Positions 16,281 to 24,299 of a DNA stretch of 64,000 nt are shown one piece after another. The stretch is from Cyanobacteria bacterium REEB67 (GTDB taxonomy: Bacteria; Cyanobacteriota; Vampirovibrionia; Obscuribacterales; Obscuribacteraceae), in contig JAGXAB010000018.1 in the NCBI GenBank assembly GCA_018971775.1, positions 22,012-86,011 of the forward strand, written 5' to 3'. A model generated the notes under the pieces. It was given only the letters and a program-made list of their open reading frames with translations, searched no databases and was not told where the DNA came from. The position numbers and the translations under genes were made by a program. Numbering within the stretch: position 1 is the first letter of the stretch; each line of letters begins with the position of its first letter.

Positions 16281-17630
16281 CTAGACTGGCGCTTGTCCAG
16301 CCGACAGTTCAGCTTTTGTTTTTTGCAGATGAATGGCGCCGACAATTAAGGTTGGCAAGCCGATTATAAGCAGGGTCGTCGAAACACCACCCGGCAAATA
16401 GTCGGCCGAGACCCCCGCCAGGACCACAGGAATGGTCGAAGCAGCCGACATTGCTGTGTTCTGGGCTCCGAAAACCTTACCGCGCAGCTCGGCCGGAACG
16501 GCCGCCTGAAGCAATGACTGGGTGGGCACGGCCACGAAGGAGCAGGAGACGCCAATCATCATGGCGATGATCAGCGGCACGACAATCAAGTAGCCGTGGA
16601 AATGCACGCCGCCCATACCGATGGCCGGAAATAGGTAATCCTGCATAAAGCCCAGGGAGCCAAGCAAACTCATGAAAAAACCGAGCAGTACAAAGCCGCG
16701 GTAGGCCAGTAGCGTCGGCGGCACACGGTTGAAATAATGGCTGACAAGGAAATTGCCCGACCCCATGCCGACGCCGGCGGCAGCGACAATGTAACCAAAT
16801 TTGACGGTATCGAGATCCAGGACCTGCTGAGTGAGGGCCACGGCAATGATATTGAGCGTGATCACCGTAGAGAAGAGCACTGTGATTTTCAAAATCGCTT
16901 TGTAAACGGGCGGATTATTGACGATATAGGCCATACCGACGCGCAATTCTTCCCACCAGGCCTCGTCTTTGCCCTTATCTTTGCTCGGTGTATTGTCGGT
17001 TATCTGCGTACAAAACAGAGCTGCTACGACAAAAGCGGCACCAACGGCAAAAGGCGCTTTGCCGATACCGGTGCGCGAGATGATCGGCTCGCCGATGGCG
17101 AAGCCGAAGCCGAGCGCAATCATCATCGTCGTAAAAAATAGGGAATTGGCGGCGTAAAGATGGTCTTTTTTGACCAGACGAGGAATCGACGCCGATTCGG
17201 CCGGAGCAAAAAACTGCGAACCGACCGAGATTAAAAAGGCCAGAGAAAAAGCGGCAGTTGGCGACACTTTGACGTAGGGGGTTGCGACCAGGCAAACGCC
17301 CAGAGCCCGCACCATATTAGACACCACCATCACCAGACGATTGCTCAAACGGTCCACATAAACGCCGGCAATCGGCGAAAAAACAATGGCCGGAATGGTG
17401 AATGCGACGTAGAGCCAGCTCGTAAGTTCTGCAGCGGCGACATGGAAGCCGCCGATTTTCACCGACTGGTTGGCTGTGAGTACGGCGACAAAAATAACGA
17501 ATACGACCCTGTCGCCAAATTGCGAGAAGATCTGTGCTATCCAGAGACTCATAAACTGCCGATTACGGAATAGCTCCCGAAATCCGCCGCCGCCGTTACT
17601 GGACTGAGTTAACTCGCTGTCTGGAGTCAT
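16281..17630 (-). CDS. MFS transporter (MFS_3-like exporter)
   Basis: 449 residues with about 12 membrane helices and the family opening RNRQFMSLWIAQIFSQFGDR. The helix 2-3 loop carries GVYVDRLSNR, the conserved Asp/Arg loop motif of the family. This branch includes siderophore and macrolide exporters, but the substrate here is unknown. It starts 29 bases after the lpxA stop, so it may be co-transcribed with fabZ-lpxA and could export a lipid or envelope metabolite. Confidence 0.85.
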   Translation of the reverse strand: MTPDSELTQSSNGGGGFRELFRNRQFMSLWIAQIFSQFGDRVVFVIFVAVLTANQSVKIGGFHVAAAELTSWLYVAFTIPAIVFSPIAGVYVDRLSNRLVMVVSNMVRALGVCLVATPYVKVSPTAAFSLAFLISVGSQFFAPAESASIPRLVKKDHLYAANSLFFTTMMIALGFGFAIGEPIISRTGIGKAPFAVGAAFVVAALFCTQITDNTPSKDKGKDEAWWEELRVGMAYIVNNPPVYKAILKITVLFSTVITLNIIAVALTQQVLDLDTVKFGYIVAAAGVGMGSGNFLVSHYFNRVPPTLLAYRGFVLLGFFMSLLGSLGFMQDYLFPAIGMGGVHFHGYLIVVPLIIAMMIGVSCSFVAVPTQSLLQAAVPAELRGKVFGAQNTAMSAASTIPVVLAGVSADYLPGGVSTTLLIIGLPTLIVGAIHLQKTKAELSAGQAPV

Positions 17631-17659
17631 TTTGCTAGGTTTGGAATCAGCTTTGATGC

Positions 17660-18478
17660 TTATCCCTCTCCGCCTTCATCGCCGTTTTCATCATCAAAGC
17701 CGCCTTTGATGACGCCGCGTTTGGAAGAACGATAAAATTCGACTATTTCACGCAATTCGGGCAGGTCGGGCAACTCGCTCTCGATTTTGGCCAGGGCATT
17801 AGCCGTGTTCAATCCGGAGCGATAAATCAATTTATAGGCGCTTTTTATTGCCGTCCGGGTTGGTACGCTGAATTTTTGCCTGCGCATACCGACGGCGTTC
17901 ACGCCGACGACGCGGGCCGGCCTACCGTCACAAAGAGCAAAGGGGGGCATGTCGGCGCGGGTGCCCATAGCACCGCTGATCATCACCATCCGTCCGACTC
18001 TGACATGCTGGTGGAAGACGACAAGGCCACCGCAAACGACATAATCACCGACCTGGCAATGCCCGCCGAAGGTGGCACCGTTGGCCAGGATCACACCATT
18101 ACCCATACGACAGTCGTGAGCCACATGCGAATAGTTCATAAAGAAGCAATCGTCCCCGATCACCGTGAAGCGATCGCCGGTACCGCGATGGACTGTGGCA
18201 AACTCACGCAAGGTCGTGCGGTTGCCGATGATCACACCGGTTGCTTCGCCCTTGTAGCTGAGGTCCTGGGGCTCGAGACCGACGGAGGCACTGGGGAAGA
18301 TATTGCATTTGTCACCGATGGTGGTGTGACCGTCGATCACGGCATGAGCACCGACCCTGGTGCCGGCTCCGATCGTGACATTGCCGCCGATTACGGCATA
18401 TGGTCCGATCTTAGCCGTTTCATGTATTTTTGCCCCGTCGCCGATTATCGCGGTAGGGTGCACAAAGGCTTCTAACAT
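17660..18478 (-). CDS. lpxA: Acyl-ACP--UDP-N-acetylglucosamine O-acyltransferase
   Basis: First step of lipid A synthesis in the cytoplasm: 3-O-acylation of UDP-GlcNAc. 272 residues from the ATG at 18478 (MLEAFVHPTAII), with AGGGA upstream. A longer frame would overlap fabZ by 32 bases and adds nothing like the family. The N-terminal two thirds are hexapeptide repeats forming a left-handed beta helix, with the catalytic His region HVAHDCRMGNG and the GGHCQVGDYV turn. A C-terminal helical domain ends in an acidic Glu/Gly tail that is longer than usual. It lies 13 bases after fabZ. lpxC, lpxD and lpxB are not in this window. Confidence 0.94.
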   Translation of the reverse strand: MLEAFVHPTAIIGDGAKIHETAKIGPYAVIGGNVTIGAGTRVGAHAVIDGHTTIGDKCNIFPSASVGLEPQDLSYKGEATGVIIGNRTTLREFATVHRGTGDRFTVIGDDCFFMNYSHVAHDCRMGNGVILANGATFGGHCQVGDYVVCGGLVVFHQHVRVGRMVMISGAMGTRADMPPFALCDGRPARVVGVNAVGMRRQKFSVPTRTAIKSAYKLIYRSGLNTANALAKIESELPDLPELREIVEFYRSSKRGVIKGGFDDENGDEGGEG

Positions 18479-18491
18479 TGATTGAGATTCC

Positions 18492-18941
18492 CTAGGGTTT
18501 GACCATGGCAAATGTGATTTCACCTTCGCAGGCGATCTTATCGTCGACCTTGGCTAAAACACGCATTTTACCCAGTGGCCCGCGCAGTTTGAGCAATTCA
18601 ACTTCCATGTCAAGTCTATCGCCGGGGACGACCATGGTGCGGAATTTAATACCGTCCATGCCGGTGAAAACACCGAGATTGCCTTTAAATTGATCCTGAG
18701 AAAGCAGGGCAATACAGCTCAACTGAGCCAGGGCTTCCACCATCAGAACACCAGGCATGATCGGTTTGCCGGGGAAATGACCTTCAAAAAACTGCTCGTT
18801 GGCGCTCAAGTTTTTAAACCCTTTAGCGCTCTTACCCGGCTCGATTTCGGTCACGCGGTCGACCAGCAAAAAAGGATAACGGTGGGGAATCAGCGCTTTG
18901 ATCTGATTGATATCCAGACCCTGGGTAGTCGTTGCGGTCAT
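18492..18941 (-). CDS. fabZ: 3-hydroxyacyl-ACP dehydratase
   Basis: Dehydrates 3-hydroxyacyl-ACP in fatty acid elongation and competes with lpxA for the same substrate. 149 residues forming a hot-dog fold. HRYPFLLVDR is followed by the catalytic His in GHFPGKPIMPGV and the Glu in MVEALAQ. It is the first gene of the fabZ-lpxA pair and diverges from folE across a 188-base gap. Length and motifs are typical. Confidence 0.95.
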   Translation of the reverse strand: MTATTTQGLDINQIKALIPHRYPFLLVDRVTEIEPGKSAKGFKNLSANEQFFEGHFPGKPIMPGVLMVEALAQLSCIALLSQDQFKGNLGVFTGMDGIKFRTMVVPGDRLDMEVELLKLRGPLGKMRVLAKVDDKIACEGEITFAMVKP

Positions 18942-19129
18942 GCCTGAAGAATCCTCTATTGTTCACAAAACACTGCGAGTATAACCGATGACCAAATATT
19001 TCGAAAAACCGGCCCGGGCTGTTAACAGCGCTTAATACAAGAATGGTTCTTTAAATCCCCGGGTCATAATAAATAGCTAGTCAATATATATACGTCAGTC
19101 AGCGCACAGCCGACACAAAAAGGGACAAG

Positions 19130-19870
19130 ATGGAATCAACAGGCCCGTCCAATACCAGCTTCAAATGTGTAGAAGACCTGAGCAGCCCGGTAAATACAGT
19201 CTCCCGCGAACCTGGACACAAATTTCTGGCACTCCGCCCGGAGGCAGTCAGCGTGCTGCCGACGGCCGCCGAGATGCGACTGCGTCGGGAAAGCAGCAAG
19301 ACAGGACCGATCGACAAAGACAAGATTCAAGCGGCAGTGCGCCTCATACTGGAAGCAATCGGCGAAGATCCCGATCGTGAAGGCCTGCTCGAAACTCCCG
19401 ATCGGGTCGCCCGCATGTGGGCCGAGCTGGCCATCGGCCATAGCCAGGACCCCGCCGATCAGATCAGCTGCGAATTTTTCGAAGAGACCAGTGGTCTGGT
19501 GATTGTCAAAGACATCAGCTTTTCAAGTACCTGCGAGCACCATCTTCTGCCCTTCTCCGGTCGCGCTCATATCGCCTATCTGCCCCGCGAAGGCCGCATC
19601 ACCGGCCTCTCCAAACTGGCCAGGGTAGTCGAAATAGCGGCCAAACGTTTGCAGGTGCAGGAACGATTGACCGCTCAGGTCGCCCAGGCCATGGTCGACA
19701 AACTAGATCCGCTCGGCGTCCTGGTAATGATTGAAGCCGAACATTCCTGCATGAGCCTGCGCGGTATAAAAAAAGCAGGCAGCAGCACGATCACTGTCGA
19801 CAGTCGCGGTTGCTACAAAGAAAACGACCACCTCCGCGCCGAGATTTTAAATCTTCTCAGCCGGCAATAG
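19130..19870 (+). CDS. folE: GTP cyclohydrolase I
   Basis: Converts GTP to 7,8-dihydroneopterin triphosphate, the first step of tetrahydrofolate and pterin synthesis. 246 residues. The catalytic core from about residue 65 has REGLLETPDRVARMW, the zinc site CEHHLLPF, GLSKLARVVE and EAEHSCMSLRGIKK with the second zinc Cys. The first 60 residues are a non-conserved extension. The start at 19130 is kept because AGGGA lies just upstream, but the Met at residue 49 is an alternative. It diverges from fabZ and is followed after 91 bases by the phosphoesterase gene. Confidence 0.95.
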   Translation: MESTGPSNTSFKCVEDLSSPVNTVSREPGHKFLALRPEAVSVLPTAAEMRLRRESSKTGPIDKDKIQAAVRLILEAIGEDPDREGLLETPDRVARMWAELAIGHSQDPADQISCEFFEETSGLVIVKDISFSSTCEHHLLPFSGRAHIAYLPREGRITGLSKLARVVEIAAKRLQVQERLTAQVAQAMVDKLDPLGVLVMIEAEHSCMSLRGIKKAGSSTITVDSRGCYKENDHLRAEILNLLSRQ

Positions 19871-19961
19871 CCCCTGAGGTCGTAAGGTCCACTGTCTTTG
19901 CGCTAAACTACAGCATGCTGCCGCGTGGCGACAGACCGTACAGTCTCAGGGAGTAGCGACG

Positions 19962-21554
19962 TTGTTTGATAGTGGTTGTCCGTCGGGTTTTGATAAGACC
20001 TCAAGCCAGCCCACCCAGCTCAGCCGACGCACCTTCTTGCTTGGTATGACTTCTCTTCTGGCCCTCGGCCTGCCGCCGGGCGTTCAAGCCCAGTCCGATT
20101 TTGCCCCCTTCTCTTTTGCCTTTGTCAGCGACATCCATCTTTGCAGTGGCCTGCCGGACAACACGGCGTTGCTGCAGGAAAGCCAACTCTTCCTGCAAGA
20201 CGTAGTCAAGCAATTGAATATGCGCAAGCTAGACTTCGTCATCTTCGGCGGCGATCAAATTGAAGGTCCCGGAAAAGACGATGCTTATTGGAATCTATTT
20301 ATAGATTGTCTGCAGATCCTCAATGCCCCCTGGTATTTCATCCTCGGTGAAGCGGATATATCCGGTCGCTCACCGGTGGACAAGATGGTCGAGTTTGGAC
20401 CGGATCTGAAAGGACGTGGCCTGACGAACGGCCATCCCTACTGGTCAGCGGACCCGGTCAAAGACGTGCATATAATCGGCCTCGATACATCCAGGCCGAA
20501 TACGACCACCGGTGATCTTTCCAGCGAGCAGTTGAACTGGCTGAAGAGCGATCTGGCCGCCAACAAGGGCAAATTCACGATGGCCTTCAGCCATCATCCA
20601 CTCCTGGCACCGCCGCCTTACGATGGCGGGCCGCCCTGGGACGACTACATGGTGGTGCAGGGCGCCTCGGCCCGCGAGATTCTGGCCGGCTCCCGCGATG
20701 TGCGTCTTTGCGTCTCAGGGCATGTGCCGATTAACAAAATCCAACAGGAAGGAGGGATCTGGTATGTCTCCGCCTCGACAGTCGCTATCTATCCCTGCCA
20801 GTTCAAAATTTTCACGGTCTCACCGGAGGCGGTGCACGTCGAAACTTTGCAGGTCAATTACGATGCCCTGGTCAAAAAAGCAAAGAAAATAATGGAGACC
20901 AGCCGCCTTGCTTTCCAGTATTCGAGCACCAATCCTCGCGGCTTTATCAAACTAACCGAAGGTGATGAGCTCGATCGCAATGCTCTCTTGCCGCTGGTAT
21001 CAGGCGCGGTGTCGCAGAAAAACGAGAAGAAAAAGAAAGATAAAAAAGAGAAGGGCGAAAAGAGCAAAAAGGAAGACAAAGAGGCCAAATCAGAGAAGAC
21101 AGGCAAGTCCGACAAGTCTGAAAAAACTGACAGGGCCGAAAAAGCAGAGAAATCGGACAAATCGGAAAAGTCTGCCGAAGAAAACGGTGCGGCGGATTCG
21201 TCCCCAAAAGGGCACGGCCGCACTCGGCGCTATCAAGGCAAGTCTGAGGGCAAAGAAAGCTCAACCCTTGAAGAAAAGCCAGCGGACAAAGCAGAAGACC
21301 CTGCCAAGCCAGCGAAAAAAGCTGTCGAGAGCAAAGCCGGCAGCGCTGATCTGAGCCCGGCGCCGGCGGCCGGAACAACGCCATCCGCATCGTCATCGTC
21401 TTCACCTTCGTCTTCAACTTCGCCTTCACCAGCGCCTTCGCCTGCACCGACGCCGAGCCCGGCGCCGGCCCTTCCCAAACCCACTCCGCCTAGACCAGCA
21501 CCGTCGCCGGTGCTGCCCAAGCCGGCTCCGCCAGATCTCACCCCGACCAAATAG
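19962..21554 (+). CDS. Tat-exported calcineurin-like phosphoesterase with long low-complexity tail
   Basis: 530 residues from a TTG at 19962, with AGGGAG eight bases upstream. A twin-arginine signal (SRRTFLLGMTSLLALG) directs the folded metalloenzyme out of the cytoplasm. The phosphoesterase domain spans about 40-280 with metal motifs SDIHLC, GGDQIEG, FSHHPLL and SGHVPINK. After residue 345 comes about 85 residues of almost pure Lys, Glu, Ser and Asp. A mixed segment and then 60 residues of Pro, Ala and Ser follow, typical of cell-wall-spanning or disordered linkers. No anchor follows the tail. The substrate is unknown. Confidence 0.85.
   Translation: MFDSGCPSGFDKTSSQPTQLSRRTFLLGMTSLLALGLPPGVQAQSDFAPFSFAFVSDIHLCSGLPDNTALLQESQLFLQDVVKQLNMRKLDFVIFGGDQIEGPGKDDAYWNLFIDCLQILNAPWYFILGEADISGRSPVDKMVEFGPDLKGRGLTNGHPYWSADPVKDVHIIGLDTSRPNTTTGDLSSEQLNWLKSDLAANKGKFTMAFSHHPLLAPPPYDGGPPWDDYMVVQGASAREILAGSRDVRLCVSGHVPINKIQQEGGIWYVSASTVAIYPCQFKIFTVSPEAVHVETLQVNYDALVKKAKKIMETSRLAFQYSSTNPRGFIKLTEGDELDRNALLPLVSGAVSQKNEKKKKDKKEKGEKSKKEDKEAKSEKTGKSDKSEKTDRAEKAEKSDKSEKSAEENGAADSSPKGHGRTRRYQGKSEGKESSTLEEKPADKAEDPAKPAKKAVESKAGSADLSPAPAAGTTPSASSSSSPSSSTSPSPAPSPAPTPSPAPALPKPTPPRPAPSPVLPKPAPPDLTPTK
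21001..21550 (+). repeat. Low-complexity coding tract (Lys/Glu/Ser then Pro/Ala/Ser)
   Basis: Degenerate tandem coding repeats in the phosphoesterase tail. 21010-21190 is purine-rich and encodes K-K-D, S-D-K, S-E-K type triplets. 21355-21550 encodes Pro, Ala and Ser in short iterations (SPSSSTSPSPAPSPAP-like). Such tracts tend to vary in length between strains. Confidence 0.8.
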
Positions 21555-21595
21555 AGCCCGCCAAATTACCGCCCCAACTGTGAGACCACGAGACT

Positions 21596-22495
21596 ATGGA
21601 CGACAAGGAAATAATCCTACCCTCACCAGATCCGCTGCCTTCGCAGGCATCAGGCGGCTGCCCTGTACATTTTGGCGGTATCACGAGCGGTGGCCACACC
21701 CCTCTCAACTACAACAGCTATTTGATGGTCGAGCAATTGAAAAAATTGCAAATCTGTCAATCCGAGCCGCCGCACCATGACGAACCGCTTTTCATAATCA
21801 TTCATCAGACTTACGAGCTCTGGTTCAAGCTGATCATCCACGAACTCGATCTGGTCCTCGATTTGATGCGCAAAGACAAAGTGCGCAAGGCTACGCATTT
21901 TATGCGACGGGTCGGGGCGATCATGAAATTGCTGGTCGGCCAGATCCATATATTAGAGACCATGGCACCGCGTGACTTTCTAGCCTTTCGCCATAAGCTC
22001 AATCCGGCCTCCGGCTTCCAGTCATCACAATTTCGCGAAATAGAATTTATGGCCGGCCTGAAGGACGAGCGCATGCTCAGCCATTTCGAAATGGATAAAG
22101 AAGCTTATGCCACTTTGACTCATCGCTATCGCGGCGAGACCCTGGGCGAAGTCTTCTACGACTTACTCCGCCTGCACGGCTTTAATCTGCCCTCTCCCAC
22201 TCCCGGCGATGATCAGGCCAAGGCGGCACAAATGGAAGCGGAGCGCATCCGCGAGCTATGCCGGCTCTATGAAGACGAGTCTGGAGCCCTTACCGACCTG
22301 CACGATCTGGCCGAGAGCTTCATCGACCTGGATGAATTGATTTCACTCTGGCGGACAAACCATGTCACCGTCGTCGAGCGCATCATAGGTTTCAAGCGCG
22401 GCACCGGCGGCAGTGAAGGTGTCGGGTATCTGCGCAGCACTCTCCACAAGCGCTGCTTCCCCGACCTCTGGAATCTTCGCACCGCCCTAGTATAG
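21596..22495 (+). CDS. kynA: Tryptophan 2,3-dioxygenase
   Basis: Haem enzyme opening the indole ring of tryptophan to N-formylkynurenine. 299 residues, all-helical family. Family-diagnostic are LNYNSYLMVEQL, the segment HHDEPLFIIIHQTYELWFK (haem-pocket His and substrate-contacting residues), and the C-terminal SEGVGYLRST loop. No kynureninase or formamidase gene is nearby, so it is either the entry to a dispersed pathway or a tryptophan-degrading defence or quinolinate route. It is followed by the VOC gene after 29 bases. Confidence 0.93.
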   Translation: MDDKEIILPSPDPLPSQASGGCPVHFGGITSGGHTPLNYNSYLMVEQLKKLQICQSEPPHHDEPLFIIIHQTYELWFKLIIHELDLVLDLMRKDKVRKATHFMRRVGAIMKLLVGQIHILETMAPRDFLAFRHKLNPASGFQSSQFREIEFMAGLKDERMLSHFEMDKEAYATLTHRYRGETLGEVFYDLLRLHGFNLPSPTPGDDQAKAAQMEAERIRELCRLYEDESGALTDLHDLAESFIDLDELISLWRTNHVTVVERIIGFKRGTGGSEGVGYLRSTLHKRCFPDLWNLRTALV

Positions 22496-22524
22496 TAGCC
22501 AAAAATTGCAGGATCGAAACCGCC

Positions 22525-22878
22525 ATGAAGACCGAAGTAGATAACGCCATCGCGGATCTGGACGCCAACCTGGACAAAATCGATCACATCGCCATAGAAG
22601 TGCAGGATCTGGACAAAACAGTCGAATTTTATTTGCAGACCTTCAAAGCGAAAGTGATCTACCGCGACGATACCTGGGCCTTTTTACGGTTCGCCAATAT
22701 TAAACTGGCCTTCGTCGTCCCCAGTCAGCACCCACCTCATATTGCCTTCATTTCGGAAAGGGCCGAGGAATTTGGCCAGTTGAAAACGCATCGAGATGGC
22801 ACGCGATCGATTTATGTAAAAGATCCCTCCGACAATACAATCGAAATCATGGCTCCCCTCGAACCCGATCAGCTTTAA
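22525..22878 (+). CDS. VOC-family (glyoxalase/epimerase-like) protein
   Basis: 117 residues, one vicinal-oxygen-chelate domain. The opening IDHIAIEVQDLDKTVEFYLQTF and the closing YVKDPSDNTIEIMAP give the first metal His and a C-terminal Glu. The resemblance is to methylmalonyl-CoA epimerase and glyoxalase I, but at half the size of a two-module enzyme, so it should act as a dimer. Reaction unknown. It sits between kynA and the FAD oxidoreductase on the same strand with short gaps. Confidence 0.8.
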   Translation: MKTEVDNAIADLDANLDKIDHIAIEVQDLDKTVEFYLQTFKAKVIYRDDTWAFLRFANIKLAFVVPSQHPPHIAFISERAEEFGQLKTHRDGTRSIYVKDPSDNTIEIMAPLEPDQL

Positions 22879-22918
22879 TAGAACAGCGCCAAGCAGCCCC
22901 AGCCAGGTCAAAAAAACA

Positions 22919-24220
22919 ATGGACAGTGCCCATACCCAATACGACACCATAATCATCGGCGCCGGCCTGGCCGGTTTGAACTGCGCCGCCAATCTTAAGG
23001 AGCGAGGCTTTTCCAGCCTCATTCTCGAAGCTCAAGACGATGTGGGTGGCCGGGCACGCACCGATAGCGTCGATGGTTATCGGCTCGATCGAGGCTTCCA
23101 GGTCTTCCTGACCGCCTATCCGGAAGCGGCTCGCCGCCTCGATTATCGCCAGCTCGACTTGCAAGCTTTTGTCAGTGGTGCCTTGATTCGTGTCGCCGGC
23201 CGTTTCCTCAGGCTTACCGATCCTTTTCGCGAGCCGCTCTCGCTCCTGCCCATGCTGGCAAGCGAGGTCGCGCCTCTGAGCGATAAATTGAAAGTGGCCT
23301 ATTTGCGTCAGCGCGTCATGTCGACGCCCACCCAGGAATTGTTCAAGCATCCGGACAAGTCGATTGAAAGCCTCCTGCTTGGCGACTGTGGTTTCTCCGA
23401 AACGATAGTCGAGAGATTTTTCCGTCCCTTCTTCGGCGGTATCACCCTCGATAAGACTCTATCGGGCTCGAGTCGGATGTTCGAATTTGTATATAAAATG
23501 ATGGCCGAAGGTTCGGTCGCCATCCCTAAATACGGCATGGGGCAAATAGCCGCGCAGATTGCCGCAAAAAAGGACCCCGCCGAAATCCGCCTCAATACGA
23601 AAGTCAAAGCGATCGACCGGGCCAATATGCAAGTCGAGCTCGAGTCCGGTGAAGTCTTCAAGGCGCGCTCGATAGTCGTGGCCACAGATGGCCCGGAAGC
23701 TCACCGCCTTTTGCCCGAGGTCGAAAAACCGGCCTCGCGTCAGACCACCTGCCTCTATTTTTCGGCCCCGAGGCCACCGATTGACGACGCCATCCTTGTT
23801 TTGAATGGCGATGGCGACGGCCCGGTCAACAATCTCGCCGTCCTCTCCAATGTTTCCCCAGCTTATGCCCCCCCCGGCATGAGCCTGATCTCCCTGACCG
23901 TGCTCGGTGAGACAGGACCGATAGAAGAGCCCCGCCTGATTGAATCTGTACTCAAGCAAATGGCTCACTGGTTTGGCGAAGAGCAGGTAGGCGAGTGGCG
24001 GCATCTAAAAACCTATCGCCTGCACCACGCCCTGCCGGATCAAACCCCGCCCTGGCTCGAACCACCGACTAGAAGCGTACGTCTGGCTAGCGATAATGCC
24101 CGCCAGAGCATATACGTTTGCGGGGATCATCGAGATAACGCCTCGATCAACGGCGCCCTTGCTTCCGGCCGACGTGCCGCTCTTGCCATCTGCGAAGATT
24201 TGAAGCTAGCTATGGTTTAA
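22919..24220 (+). CDS. FAD-dependent amine-oxidase/phytoene-desaturase-like oxidoreductase
   Basis: 433 residues. The N-terminal Rossmann dinucleotide site IIIGAGLAGLNCAANL is followed by the acidic ribose-binding end LILEAQDDVGGRARTD, typical of the protoporphyrinogen oxidase, amine oxidase and carotenoid desaturase superfamily. The C-terminus has the FAD-closing YVCGDHRDNASINGALASGRRAA. The substrate is not evident: there are no carotenoid genes nearby. A role with kynA in indole or amine metabolism is conceivable only by proximity (40 bases after the VOC gene). Confidence 0.85.
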   Translation: MDSAHTQYDTIIIGAGLAGLNCAANLKERGFSSLILEAQDDVGGRARTDSVDGYRLDRGFQVFLTAYPEAARRLDYRQLDLQAFVSGALIRVAGRFLRLTDPFREPLSLLPMLASEVAPLSDKLKVAYLRQRVMSTPTQELFKHPDKSIESLLLGDCGFSETIVERFFRPFFGGITLDKTLSGSSRMFEFVYKMMAEGSVAIPKYGMGQIAAQIAAKKDPAEIRLNTKVKAIDRANMQVELESGEVFKARSIVVATDGPEAHRLLPEVEKPASRQTTCLYFSAPRPPIDDAILVLNGDGDGPVNNLAVLSNVSPAYAPPGMSLISLTVLGETGPIEEPRLIESVLKQMAHWFGEEQVGEWRHLKTYRLHHALPDQTPPWLEPPTRSVRLASDNARQSIYVCGDHRDNASINGALASGRRAALAICEDLKLAMV

Positions 24221-24299
24221 GACTTCCATTAGAATCTTCTTTGATATCATTAAATCCACAGCCTACGATTTCCCATAGAAAGAAGCAGCCCCCGCCAAG

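Noticed and set aside
20858..21550. Antisense frames across the low-complexity tail
   Set aside because: Gly- and Ser/Phe-rich strings are a by-product of the repetitive tract on the other strand.
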